A stretch of DNA of 64,000 nucleotides from Dongshaea marina (GTDB taxonomy: Bacteria; Pseudomonadota; Gammaproteobacteria; Enterobacterales; Aeromonadaceae). The notes under the pieces were generated by a model, which was given only the letters and a program-made list of their open reading frames with translations, was not told the DNA's origin and did no database searches. Below are positions 37,091-45,681 of the stretch, one piece after another (position 1 is the first letter of the stretch; every line of letters begins with the position of its first letter). The position numbers and the translations under genes are program-made. The stretch covers positions 2,431,658 to 2,495,657 of the forward strand of contig NZ_CP028897.1 of the NCBI RefSeq assembly GCF_003072645.1, read 5' to 3'.

Positions 37091-37963
37091 ATGGCGAAAT
37101 TAATGAAGAGTTTTGGTTTTATCTGTATCTTTGCCTGTGTGTTAGGCGGGTTCAGTATCGAAGATGGCTTATTCTCCGTTTTGTTTCAGCCCACTGAACT
37201 GCTGATCATTTTAGGTGCGGCCATCGGTTATCTGGTGATCTCCAATCCTCCCTATGTTCTTAAGAATCTTGGGATCTATCTGTATCGTTCCCTGATCCGC
37301 AGTGCTTACTCTAAGTCCAGCTACCTGGACCTCCAATTGCTGCTGTATAAGCTATTTCAACTGGTGCGTAAGCAGGGTGTATTGCGCCTGGAAGATCATA
37401 TCGAGGATCCTGAGCGCAGCTCTATCTTCAGGGAGCATCCATGGATCCTCAAAGATCAGGTACTGTGCAACTATATCTGTGATAGTTTTCGGATCATGCT
37501 GCAAAACCAGATCGCCTCGGGAGATCTCAACGCCAAGCTCCAGGATGAGATGGAAACCATTGAAATGGATCTCTACCGCTACCCTCTGGCACTGCATAAA
37601 ATTGCCGACGCTCTGCCTGGCTTTGGCATCTTGGCGGCCGTGATGGGGATCATCCTCGCCATGGGTCATATCAATGGGGATATCACTACCATTGGTCTGT
37701 CTGTTGCTTCAGCCCTGTCTGGTACTTTTATCGGGATCCTGTTCAGCTATGGCTTCTTTGCCCCCCTGGCCAACCTTGTCCAGGAAGAGAGCAACCGAGA
37801 CATGATGGCCCTAGGCGTGGTCAAGGGTAGTATTCTTGCTTACCAAAGCAAGGTGCCAACCGTATTGGTGGTCGATGCGGGTCGTCGCAACCTGTTCGGC
37901 GAAATGAAGCCAAGCTTTAACGAGATGAATCGTCTGTTCAAAAGAGAGGCCCGGGCAGCATGA
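37091..37963 (+). CDS. motA: Flagellar motor stator protein MotA (possibly lateral LafT)
   Basis: This 290-residue MotA/TolQ-type channel protein has N-terminal helices SFGFICIFACVLGGF and LLIILGAAIGYLV, a large cytoplasmic loop, then the conserved ALPGFGILAAVMGIILAMGH and SALSGTFIGILFSYGFFAPL helix pair. The charged cytoplasmic loop carries residues that contact the rotor. It forms the ion-driven stator with the MotB encoded immediately downstream (4-bp overlap). The length matches E. coli MotA. No other flagellar genes are adjacent; MotY at 55.7 kb belongs to a sodium-type polar system, so this pair could serve a second system. Confidence 0.85.
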   Translation: MAKLMKSFGFICIFACVLGGFSIEDGLFSVLFQPTELLIILGAAIGYLVISNPPYVLKNLGIYLYRSLIRSAYSKSSYLDLQLLLYKLFQLVRKQGVLRLEDHIEDPERSSIFREHPWILKDQVLCNYICDSFRIMLQNQIASGDLNAKLQDEMETIEMDLYRYPLALHKIADALPGFGILAAVMGIILAMGHINGDITTIGLSVASALSGTFIGILFSYGFFAPLANLVQEESNRDMMALGVVKGSILAYQSKVPTVLVVDAGRRNLFGEMKPSFNEMNRLFKREARAA

Positions 37964-38757
37964 TTAAACGTAAATCCTTTGCCAGATACCAGCAGCCCGG
38001 CGGCGCCTGGAAAGTTGCATTTGCAGATTTTACCCTGTCACTGCTCTGCTTATTTATGGTTCTGTGGATCACCAACATCTCAACACCTCAGCAGCGAGCC
38101 GCCATTGCCCAAAAGTTTGCAGGTCACGGCCAGTCGATGCCATTAGTTCAGGAGGAGAGCGGTCTTTCTCCGGTCCAGGCAAGAGGCAAAATTAATCACA
38201 ATGAGCCACAGCCGGTCAGTCAGCTACAGCTGCTACTGACTAAATTTGAGAAAATTAAAAACCAGCTTCCCCTGGGGAAAAATGCTCAGCTCAAATTGCT
38301 GCCACAGGGGATGAAGGTGATTTTTAAGGATACCCCGGGACATAGCATGTTTAACTCAGGTAGTGCGCAAATGAATCCTGGTTATGAGATTCTGGTTGAA
38401 AAGCTGGCCGACCTTGTCCGGGATATCCCAAACAAGATGATGATTTCGGGCCATACGGATACCTATAAATACCAGCACGGCAACACTAACAACTGGATAC
38501 TTTCGGTTAAACGAGCGCTGGATGTAAAAGAGATCCTCTATGGAAATGGGATTGACGATAAGCGTTTTTTACAGGTCAGTGGCTTTTCGGATAAGGCTCC
38601 ACTTGATTCGGACGACCCATATAGCCAGCGAAATCGCCGGGTTGAGATCATGATTTTGACTCAGCAGGGCCAACACAAGCTGATGAAGCTATTTGATGAA
38701 AAAGATGGCGTTGAGACTCAGGGACAGATTCCAGCCGCAAGCAAGGGAACAGCGTAA
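37960..38757 (+). CDS. motB: Flagellar motor stator protein MotB (possibly lateral LafU)
   Basis: The N-terminal single helix with the ion-carrying Asp23 is in GAWKVAFADFTLSLLCLFMV. The C-terminal OmpA-like peptidoglycan-binding domain has MMISGHTDTYKY, LSVKRALDVKEILYGNG and SQRNRRVEIMILT. The length of 265 residues is normal. It anchors the MotA/MotB stator to the cell wall. The start overlaps the motA stop by 4 bp. A hairpin follows the gene. Confidence 0.85.
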   Translation: MIKRKSFARYQQPGGAWKVAFADFTLSLLCLFMVLWITNISTPQQRAAIAQKFAGHGQSMPLVQEESGLSPVQARGKINHNEPQPVSQLQLLLTKFEKIKNQLPLGKNAQLKLLPQGMKVIFKDTPGHSMFNSGSAQMNPGYEILVEKLADLVRDIPNKMMISGHTDTYKYQHGNTNNWILSVKRALDVKEILYGNGIDDKRFLQVSGFSDKAPLDSDDPYSQRNRRVEIMILTQQGQHKLMKLFDEKDGVETQGQIPAASKGTA

Positions 38758-38762
38758 TTGAT

Positions 38763-38789
38763 GACCCGGAGGTTGCTCCGGGTACCTTC
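38763..38789 (+). terminator. Possible terminator after motB
   Basis: ACCCGGAG and CTCCGGGT form a stem around GTTG, followed by a short pyrimidine run (ACCTTCTT). The tail is weak for a classical intrinsic terminator. Confidence 0.45.
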
Positions 38790-38892
38790 TTCTGATCGGA
38801 GTCCCCTTGATCAGAGTAGCGGCTGACACAAGCATCCGGAAAAACCATCTCTGCTAAAATTACAGTTATCTTCCTTGATGGAAAGGATGACC

Positions 38893-39689
38893 ATGGCTCC
38901 TGCTGCGAAGTTTTACTCTGTCCTGCTTACTATCTGCTGTCTTCTTATCTCTTCGTCTGCTTTATCAGGGATCCAAAAGGTGTCGGCGGCCGTAGGTGAG
39001 TGGCCCCCTACGTCAGTTGCAAAGATCAAATTCATGGGGTGCTGGTAGACATTGTACGTGCGGCTTACCATGAGGTTGGAGTTGAAGTAGAGTTTAAGTG
39101 TTTTCCCTGGGCCCGGGCGATGCAGCAGACCCAGGATGGAAGCATAGATATCACCTTCCCCTGGTCGAGAAATAAAGAGCGCGAAAAATTATTTCTCTAC
39201 TCCTCAACTGTCATGTTAGGACAACATGTGCTGTTCCACCTTAAGAGCAGGAGCTTTCCTGAGCTCAATCAAAAAATTACCCTGGAGGGGCTCTCCCGGT
39301 ATAAGGTGGGTGGAACCATAGGCTATTACTATGGGCCTATGATGAAGCAGTATGATGAACAGTTTGGGATCGAACGTGCGGTCTCTGATAAAAACAACCT
39401 GAAAAAGCTGGTCCGCGGTCGGATCGATCTCTTCATTGCCGAGTTTATGGTGGGTTATTACCTGATCTCGCAGCTACCCGATCATACCAGCGCCCTGCTC
39501 ACCAATATCCCGGTCGCTTTGACCAGCCGAACCCTGCATCTTCTGGTGGGAAAGAAGGGAAAAAATCCAGATCAGGTGCTCTCCCTGTTTGAAAAAGGCC
39601 TCAAAGCGATCCGCGAAAATGGTACAGAGAAAAAGATCCTGGAAGAGAATGTATTGCCTGGCATGGCTCTGCCCCGGGTAGCAAAATGA
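38893..39689 (+). pseudogene. Family-3 periplasmic solute-binding protein, frameshifted
   Basis: The ATG at 38893 follows GAAAGGATGA and begins a signal peptide (YSVLLTICCLLISSSALSG). Reading goes to VSAAVGEWPPT and then breaks. One extra C in the run of five at 39004-39008 gives GEWPPYVSCKDQIHGVLVDI and the remaining intact 220-residue family-3 fold, with PWARAMQQTQDGSIDITFPW and LVRGRIDLFIAEFMVGYY. So one base is missing inside the conserved W-P-P-Y motif. The next gene is a different type of binding protein. No permease is nearby. Confidence 0.8.
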
Positions 39690-39718
39690 TAGCTTCATTT
39701 CACTTAAAGGTGTCCCCC

Positions 39719-40702
39719 ATGATTCGTCCTTTAGCACTCATACTCTGCCTGCTATTCAGTCACATCAGTTTATCTAAAACAATATTTATCATTGAGAGCT
39801 ATCATAGTGATTATCCCTGGGACATCAGCTATATGGAGGGGATCCGCCAGGAGCTGGGAGCTGACTACCGTTTGGAACGATTTCATATGAACACCAAACG
39901 GCTTCCTGAGTCTCAGTATCAACAGCAAGCTGACAGGGCCTGGGCCCGTTACCAGGAGCTGCAACCGGATCTGGTGATCCTGGCCGATGATAATGCCCTC
40001 AAGTACCTGTTCAGACGATTATCAAGCGTCCAGACTCCCGTGGTGTTTCTTGGGATCAATGGCAACCCTAACCCCATAGTATTGACCGCACCCAATCGAA
40101 ATTTCACAGGTATTCTGGAGCGGCCGCTCTTCAAGCATTCAGCCGTTGCTTTGAAGGCTCTTTTAAAGCCTCGGCCCAAAAAATTGTTGATCCTGTTTGA
40201 TGGGGGGCTGACCTCAAAAGTTGCGGTGTCACGGATCTTTGCCAAAAAATCCAAAGTTGAGGTATCGGGGATCAGCCTTGAACTTCGATTGATCCGGGAC
40301 TTTGCCTCCTGGAAGAAGATCGTCGAGCACTCAAAGTCTGATGGCTATGATGCGATCATCATCGGCTTGTATCAGACCCTTGTTAATAGTCAGGGGCAAC
40401 ATGTTCCGGCACAACAGGTGATTCACTGGACCTCCAAGCATACCCCCCTGCCTCTTTTTAGTTACTGGAGATTCTCTGTTGGGCCTCAAAAAACCGCCGG
40501 GGGGCTGGTCCTTTCCGGAAAGGATCAGGGGCGCCAGGCGGGCATAGTAACAAGGCAGATCCTCGAACAGGGTGTACAACCCAAAGACGTCCCTCCCTAC
40601 CCGGCAGAACGGGGTCAATATATATTCAGCCGCAGCCAGATGAAACAGTGGAATATTCGGGTACCAGATAAATTGCAGTCGCAAATTGAGTGGGTTGATT
40701 GA
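39719..40702 (+). CDS. ABC_sub_bind (TrpX-like) periplasmic protein
   Basis: This 327-residue protein has signal peptide IRPLALILCLLFSHISLSK and a periplasmic fold of the ABC_sub_bind type: TIFIIESYHSDYPWDISYME, VILADDNALKYLF, PVVFLGINGNPN and LILFDGGLTSKV. I start at 39719 because AAGGTG lies upstream and the signal peptide begins there. It follows the broken family-3 gene by 29 bp. The DYPWD/ESYHSDY pattern resembles proteins fused to diguanylate cyclases in relatives, so a sensory role is possible. No transport genes accompany it. Confidence 0.7.
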   Translation: MIRPLALILCLLFSHISLSKTIFIIESYHSDYPWDISYMEGIRQELGADYRLERFHMNTKRLPESQYQQQADRAWARYQELQPDLVILADDNALKYLFRRLSSVQTPVVFLGINGNPNPIVLTAPNRNFTGILERPLFKHSAVALKALLKPRPKKLLILFDGGLTSKVAVSRIFAKKSKVEVSGISLELRLIRDFASWKKIVEHSKSDGYDAIIIGLYQTLVNSQGQHVPAQQVIHWTSKHTPLPLFSYWRFSVGPQKTAGGLVLSGKDQGRQAGIVTRQILEQGVQPKDVPPYPAERGQYIFSRSQMKQWNIRVPDKLQSQIEWVD

Positions 40703-40798
40703 GTCAGAGCCCTACACCAAATCGACACAGCCTCTGCAGTTGAGATATCTTGCCAAGTGGCATACTATGTAAGTGTCAAATGGCAAGAGGTATGACAG

Positions 40799-41245
40799 AT
40801 GCAAAAACGCACCTTTATTCCCAGTAAAGCGGTTATCCCACGGCTGTGGCGTGACGTCGGCCTTCCTGCCGGTCACGGGCTGAAGCTGGTGATGACCATC
40901 AATGACGGGCTGTCCTGTGATGTTCTGGATCGATTAAGTGAGGCCGTTGGGGAGCCTAAAGAAGCCATCTACAAGATGACCCAACTGAGCAAAAGAACCC
41001 TGGCCCGCCGCCTGGAGCAGGGAGTGCTCAAGCCCGATGAGAGCGATCGTGTGGTGCGCTTTATCCGGGTTTTTGATCGGGCCACTGAACTATTTAACGG
41101 CGATCGGGCCCTGGCGATGAACTGGCTCAAAGAACCCGCACGAGCCCTGGGTGGTAAAACTCCGGTTGAACTGATGACCAGCGAGTCTGGTGCAATCGAG
41201 GTTTTTGATCTCATCGGACGCATTGAGCATGGTGTGTTCTCGTGA
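40799..41245 (+). CDS. Xre/MbcA/ParS-type antitoxin of a RES module (1)
   Basis: This 148-residue antitoxin has an HTH-like centre (LDRLSEAVGEPKEAIYKMTQ, LSKRTLARRLEQGVLKPDES) and the DUF2384 C-terminal toxin-binding part (DRATELFNGDRALAMNWLKE, GGKTPVELM). It neutralises the RES toxin encoded downstream (stop overlaps the start by 4 bp) and probably autoregulates the operon. It is unlike the antitoxin at 44.6 kb, which is shorter. Confidence 0.85.
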   Translation: MQKRTFIPSKAVIPRLWRDVGLPAGHGLKLVMTINDGLSCDVLDRLSEAVGEPKEAIYKMTQLSKRTLARRLEQGVLKPDESDRVVRFIRVFDRATELFNGDRALAMNWLKEPARALGGKTPVELMTSESGAIEVFDLIGRIEHGVFS

Positions 41246-41706
41246 AGGGCTACCGAATCGTTAAATCTGAATACCTCTCCAGTGCCTGGAGTGGTTACGG
41301 CGCCGAGCTGTACGGTGGCCGCTGGAACAGTAAGGGACATAAGGCGGTTTACTGCGCGACCTCGATCTCACTGGCGATGCTGGAGATCCTGGTGCATATC
41401 AACAGTGAGGCGTTGCTCAACGATTATGTCCTGCTTGAGATAGAGCTTACCGAAGATGATGTGATGGGACTGCACAGCAGTGATCTGCCGACAAGCTGGA
41501 ATGCCGAGCCCGCCACAGAGGAGACCCAGGAGCTCGGCGATGAATGGTTACAAAGTCAGTTGTCAGTCGCCCTGCTGGTTCCCTCGGTGGTAGTTCCCCA
41601 GGAGATGAACCTGTTACTCAACCCTCTGCACCCAGAGTTTACCGGGATTATTCAAAAAGCCGCTCGCCTGCCGGTTCTGTTTGATCGCCGGTTAAAGGGA
41701 AATTAG
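41242..41706 (+). CDS. RES-domain NAD+-degrading toxin (1)
   Basis: This 154-residue RES toxin has YRIVKSEYLSSAWSGYGAEL, then YGGRWNSKGHKAVYCATSISLAM, the core motif with conserved Arg, His/Tyr and Ser, and ETQELGDEWLQSQLSVALLVP. RES toxins such as ParT, MbcT and Res consume NAD+ or modify targets by ADP-ribosylation. It is placed directly after its antitoxin. It has the normal length and no disruption. Confidence 0.85.
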   Translation: MKGYRIVKSEYLSSAWSGYGAELYGGRWNSKGHKAVYCATSISLAMLEILVHINSEALLNDYVLLEIELTEDDVMGLHSSDLPTSWNAEPATEETQELGDEWLQSQLSVALLVPSVVVPQEMNLLLNPLHPEFTGIIQKAARLPVLFDRRLKGN

Positions 41707-41718
41707 CCAAGGCCTGGA

Positions 41719-42051
41719 TTAAAAATTCAGGCAACCTGGCGGCTGATCTTCTATCCGGGTCAGTTGCCGGGTCACAAAGTAATCCCGACAAACCTGGCCT
41801 GTGCTGTCCAGCCAGGCACACTCAACATAGGCATTGCGTGATGAGAGCGCAGGAGAGCTTCTCAAGTCCTCGACAATAACCATGATGGGCCCGCCCTGCT
41901 TCAAGCGAACCTGTACCCCCTGCCCGAGCGATTGTGAGTCCTGGTCTGAAACCGCGAAGTGGCACAACCAGGAGGGTAATGGCCAGTCGCGGCGCATCCA
42001 TGCCTTGATCTGATAGTATTCCAGTGGCTGTGATGCCTTTAAGCTGCTCAT
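41719..42051 (-). CDS. YodC-like (DUF2158) small protein
   Basis: This is a 110-residue protein. The second half (GVQVRLKQGGPIMVIVEDLR, then AYVECAWLDSTGQVCRDYF) fits the DUF2158/YodC pattern of a conserved RLKxGGPxMxV strand and CxWxDxxG. The N-terminal 45 residues are extra. The ATG at 42051 is the only sensible start. No function is known for the family. It faces the RES toxin gene, 12 bp apart, convergent. Confidence 0.6.
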   Translation of the reverse strand: MSSLKASQPLEYYQIKAWMRRDWPLPSWLCHFAVSDQDSQSLGQGVQVRLKQGGPIMVIVEDLRSSPALSSRNAYVECAWLDSTGQVCRDYFVTRQLTRIEDQPPGCLNF

Positions 42052-42126
42052 AGTACGTCCTCAGCAACATGACAGTAATAACCCTACATAAAGCATGCCA
42101 TCTGGTGTATCTGAGCCTCTTTATCT

Positions 42127-42409
42127 CTATATAAATTGATCTCTTCCAGGATTGCGGGGCACCAGCCAGGAGGCAATGGCCGTTCCCTGCATTTTGCGAT
42201 TCAAGGAATCCATCGAAAATAGTGCACCCAAGAAAGCCGGGGTGCTCATAGTCGAGGATATCGAGCTGACGAAAATACCAAAACTGCACCTGGTCGATTG
42301 ATGCAAGATAGAGATGCACACCCTCGTGAGACTTGTCCTCTGCGAAGAGGGAGCGCCAAGACTTTGAGAATCGCGAGGAAGCCCATAGAGCAAACAGGAG
42401 ATCAGCCAA
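42127..42409 (-). CDS. Possible unrecognised ORF
   Basis: Upstream of the YodC-like gene is an open frame reading ADLLFALWASSRFSKSWRSL, then FAEDKSHEGVHLYLASIDQV and FWYFRQLDILDYEHPGFL, with an amino-acid composition like a real protein but only a TTG start and no strong ribosome site. An overlapping frame begins with ATG at 42417. Since neighbouring genes carry one-base losses, this may be a damaged gene. I cannot name it. Confidence 0.25.
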
Positions 42410-42423
42410 ATAGCCATGCCTTT

Positions 42424-43269
42424 TTACCTACACTCAAGATGGCCGTTGTTGTTCTCAACTTGGTCATTTGCTGGACAGGTTGAGTAATCCAGGGATGTTC
42501 CGTGCTTAACACCATCCGCATCTTGGCACCAGGCTGACATCAAATAGTGGTCAGTGACCTTGATATCACTACAGGTATTGGCGTAAGAGCCCTTAATCTG
42601 CATATCAGAGCAGGTTAGAGACCCATCCCTGTTAACCACTGCGCCGCTCACACCGCAATGGTTATCAACTGTGATAGATGACTGTATGTAGATATAGTAT
42701 GGGTAGAATTCAATAGGGGCCTTACATGAAGCTTTAAGGAGTCCGGTGGATGAATCATAGGACTTATTAACGCATGAGTTGGCATAAGATCCGGTCGGTT
42801 TCTCCAGGTTTTTGTTGAAGTTGATCGTCATTGAAGACACATGATCTTTCAGCTCTGGGTTATTGAACCGGAAGTAGAACGGGCCTTTGGGCTGGTATAT
42901 TGATGCAATTAGTCTATTCCTTGTCGCCCCCAGATGAAGGGTCCCCATATCAGCACCATTGTCTGTGCTTGTTATTTTAAATTCAGCACCGTCATCCTGG
43001 TTGTATGAGGTGCATGAAGAACCATCTTGAGACCAGAAGGTGAGATATTCTGACTCATGGGCAGCCACATCAAAACTCTGAGCGTAACCACCAGTACTGA
43101 AGCCCTGCATCTGATATGCATGAAGGAATTGAAAGTGCATCCCGTAGTCGGTGTTGTTGTGAATCGTAACGTTGGAGGAAAACTCACCGTTAACGCATGA
43201 TGCGTGTGCCATAGATATGGAGGATAGGAGAGCCGCAGCGATAGCTGCGTGTTTCATTTTAGGTTTCAT
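42424..43269 (-). CDS. Secreted protein with cyanovirin-N (CVNH) lectin domain
   Basis: The signal peptide HAAIAAALLSSISMAHASC is followed by an N-terminal domain with paired cysteines (residues 25-150) and a C-terminal CVNH unit. The second CVNH half is classic: GSYANTCSDIKVTDHYLMSA, then WCQDADGVKHGTSLDYSTCP, and ENNNGHLEC. A first degenerate CVNH-like half is GSYANSCVNKSYDSSTGLLK, ending in ASCK. CVNH proteins bind high-mannose glycans. The start is the ATG at 43269, with AGGATG upstream. It is probably secreted. The glycan target and purpose are unknown. Confidence 0.8.
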   Translation of the reverse strand: MKPKMKHAAIAAALLSSISMAHASCVNGEFSSNVTIHNNTDYGMHFQFLHAYQMQGFSTGGYAQSFDVAAHESEYLTFWSQDGSSCTSYNQDDGAEFKITSTDNGADMGTLHLGATRNRLIASIYQPKGPFYFRFNNPELKDHVSSMTINFNKNLEKPTGSYANSCVNKSYDSSTGLLKASCKAPIEFYPYYIYIQSSITVDNHCGVSGAVVNRDGSLTCSDMQIKGSYANTCSDIKVTDHYLMSAWCQDADGVKHGTSLDYSTCPANDQVENNNGHLECR

Positions 43270-43890
43270 TTTTACATCCTGTTTTTACGGGAGGATTCAT
43301 AAGGACTCTAAAGCAGATTGGTCGATCTCCACTGAGCCATAAGTTCCTGCTCCAGCGGCGCTTCTATTTTGGGAAGGATGCCTCCGGCTCCATGTAAATC
43401 TGGTACTGCATCCCAAGAAACATCAAAAAGACCGCTCGATACTCAGTCTAAAACCCTCATCAAATGCAAAAACACACAGTCTCCTCACTGACAGCTCGGT
43501 CGCCATGTGTTGCAAGCGGATTTATACAGCACTTATCAACTGAATGCTTTTAGAAGAAGCTAATCCTTTGATATCCTGGAAAAAAGTTACCATCGTCACC
43601 TCGACCTGGCGAATCGTGTCCTGGGTGAGATGCTACCATTGGTTTACAGCGCATTGGATGATGAGCCTCAAGCCCCTTTGAGGTGACCTACGCATCCTTG
43701 GCAAAAGAGCGTTTCCTATCGCTGTGAGGGCTGCGGCGGCCGCCTGGGCCTGAGGAGTTGTGGGTTGGCCTGAAAAAGTCCTGTTCATTGTTGCTCATCA
43801 CTAATTTAGAGCAAGCAAACTGCGTGATTTGCGTCGTGAGCAGGACATTTTCAGAAGACAATAGGTTCAAAATTGAAACGTCAGCAAAGC
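43270..43890. other. Non-coding stretch between CVNH gene and RES toxin 2
   Basis: These 620 bp have no supported gene. A GC-rich patch (43729-43757) contains a NotI-like GCGGCCGC. Open frames here have no family resemblance. Confidence 0.4.
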
Positions 43891-44574
43891 CTAATACACA
43901 AACTGCATCTTAAATGATCCGCAGAATTGTTGATGCTCCCCATTCCAGATGAACCTAAGGTAGCCATCCTCGGTGAGGGGACCACAGACATCCTGGCGAA
44001 GCAGGGCTATTCCCCGCCCTATGGGATTGGCAGTGGTCCTAAAATAGATCCCATTGCCCTGACTTTTTACGATCTGCCTGGCAAAATCGAGCTGTGTTGC
44101 TGGTGAGCACTGATCTTGATCCAGGCTTTTCTCAAAGTCGACCAGAGGCTTGAGGGGCGTCATCCACTCGATTTTTGCCGTAAGCTCCAGATCCACCTGC
44201 ACCGTCTCTGCCAGCAGAGGTGTCAACTCACGCATCAGTTCTCCCGCTGCGGTTTTGACACTGTCATAGGCATAAAACACCCCGAAACTGCCATCGCTAA
44301 ATTGCGAGGCTCTGGGACAACTAAATGCCCGAAGAAGAGATTCTGCGACCAGAGTCCCTGCCCAGTGCGATTTGGGACCAGATCTGCGCTCATCCCTGTG
44401 ATGTCGGGCAAGGGGACAGGTCAGCTGCTCAATCTGTGAGGCCAGAAGCCGCTCCTCGGGATCATGGGATGAGCAATTTTGGGTTGAGATTTCAGGCCAG
44501 TGGCATAAACGAAGATGAAACCACTGAGATAAGTTGAGTTGAGTTTTCATCGATTGAACTTGCATATCATCCAA
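43891..44574 (-). CDS. RES-domain toxin (2)
   Basis: This 227-residue RES toxin of a larger subtype carries the core in the middle third: AGTLVAESLLRAFSCPRASQ, then FSDGSFGVFYAYDSVKTAAG and ELMRELTPLLAETVQVDLEL. The start overlaps the antitoxin stop by 8 bp on the minus strand. Function is inferred from the family: NAD+-dependent toxicity. It is clearly different in length and sequence from the toxin at 41.2 kb. Confidence 0.8.
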   Translation of the reverse strand: MDDMQVQSMKTQLNLSQWFHLRLCHWPEISTQNCSSHDPEERLLASQIEQLTCPLARHHRDERRSGPKSHWAGTLVAESLLRAFSCPRASQFSDGSFGVFYAYDSVKTAAGELMRELTPLLAETVQVDLELTAKIEWMTPLKPLVDFEKSLDQDQCSPATQLDFARQIVKSQGNGIYFRTTANPIGRGIALLRQDVCGPLTEDGYLRFIWNGEHQQFCGSFKMQFVY

Positions 44575-44944
44575 GCCACCGGTCCAGGTAGCGACGCACT
44601 GCTGCTATGTCCAGCAGGCTTCCGCCCAGCATTAATTCAATGGCTGTTTTTCCGTGAAAAGGTGCCAGCTGATTTGGCTGGTGGACCCAGTTTCTGGCGA
44701 GTTCGACAGAGCCAAACAGAGCCTTGAGGTTTTTCTCTATTCCCATCAGGTAGGAGATCCGCTCGATCAAATCGCGACCCAGGCTGACTTCAGGGAGCTT
44801 TTTGTACTTAAAATAAGTTGAATCCGGCAGGGAGCCTAACAGGATCTGCTGCTGCTCGCGACTCAGTTGCCACAGTTCAGCGAGCCGAAAAAAGCCTTGC
44901 AGGGCCATCTGCCCCGTCTGTTTACAGTGAAACTGGATAGACAT
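44567..44944 (-). CDS. Xre/MbcA/ParS-type antitoxin of a RES module (2)
   Basis: This 125-residue DUF2384-type antitoxin has FRLAELWQLSREQQQILLGS, then LGRDLIERISYLMGIEKNLK and VHQPNQLAPFHGKTAIELML with GGSLLDIAAVRRYLDRWLG, the MbcA/ParS toxin-binding end. It is first in the operon, with the toxin downstream. The HTH is shorter than that of the other antitoxin, so cross-neutralisation is not expected, though I cannot test it. Confidence 0.8.
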   Translation of the reverse strand: MSIQFHCKQTGQMALQGFFRLAELWQLSREQQQILLGSLPDSTYFKYKKLPEVSLGRDLIERISYLMGIEKNLKALFGSVELARNWVHQPNQLAPFHGKTAIELMLGGSLLDIAAVRRYLDRWLG

Positions 44945-45061
44945 TAAACACCACCTACAATCATCGACTACAATTGTGGAGTATTGTATCCATATGAAAC
45001 ATATATAGATAGAGTCATAACATTACTACCGAGCGGGTATAAGCCGTGACTCTCGATATAG

Positions 45062-45243
45062 ACTAGTACATCATTTCAGAGCATTTGACCTATGTTGTTT
45101 AACGATCCCTTCACGGGTGTCTGAAATATCATTTAGGCCCGTTGCCAGCATGGATGCTGGCGTCGAGCATACACGGAAGTATTCACTGCGTTGCCTCAAA
45201 TGATATTCAGGCAGCGACAAACCAATTGAAACGATCTACTAGT
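45062..45243. mobile_element. MITE, copy 2 (intact ends)
   Basis: These 182 bp have ends ACTAGTACATCATTTCA and, inverted, ACTAGTAGATCGTTTCA: 17-bp terminal inverted repeats with two mismatches. Centre hairpin GCCAGCATGGATGCTGGC. No coding capacity. It is nearly the same sequence as 11351-11519. Both ends close with CTAG/ACTAGT, so the target may be an ACTAGT-like or CTAG sequence, or that may be part of the repeat itself. Confidence 0.75.
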
Positions 45244-45396
45244 GAAGCTAGGCGTTATTATCTTTACCGCTTATGCTGATGATCTTGTTTGACGCACAGA
45301 AGAAAACCCTGTCGGGGAAGCCCGATTGCGCCTTACTAAAGCGCATTTATCCGCTATGCTAGTCTCTATGTTTAATTAGCCTGAAAGGAAATAACT

Positions 45397-45681
45397 ATGG
45401 TGACGAGAAAGAGTCGGTGGCTGGCAGTGGCGACCATGGGTATAGCTGCAGCTTTTCTGCAAGCTTGCTCAGGAAGTGCAACCGAAAACAAGGCTGAAGT
45501 CGGGTCGCAGCAAGCACTGCCACCGGCCTACCTTTCAGTCTCTCAGTGGCAACAGTGTACCTCAGAGAAAGATATGGGTAGCTGGAAGTCGGTTTGCTTG
45601 CCCCAAACTAAACCGGCAAACTGCCCGGCTAAATCTTGGGATACTTTGCAACAGGACAAGAAGATGCCCGGTTGTCAGTAA
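45397..45681 (+). CDS. Small lipoprotein
   Basis: This 94-residue chain has a lipoprotein signal: WLAVATMGIAAAFLQACSGS with lipobox LQAC. The mature part starts at Cys and has three further cysteines (QCTSEKD, VCLPQTKPANCP, MPGCQ). GAAAGGAA precedes the ATG. No family known to me. It is a single gene unit in front of the 12-bp tandem repeat and lonH. Confidence 0.7.
   Translation: MVTRKSRWLAVATMGIAAAFLQACSGSATENKAEVGSQQALPPAYLSVSQWQQCTSEKDMGSWKSVCLPQTKPANCPAKSWDTLQQDKKMPGCQ

Noticed and set aside
43688-43870. 60-codon frame in the 620-bp gap
   Set aside because: Low-complexity, no ribosome site, no similarity to known proteins.
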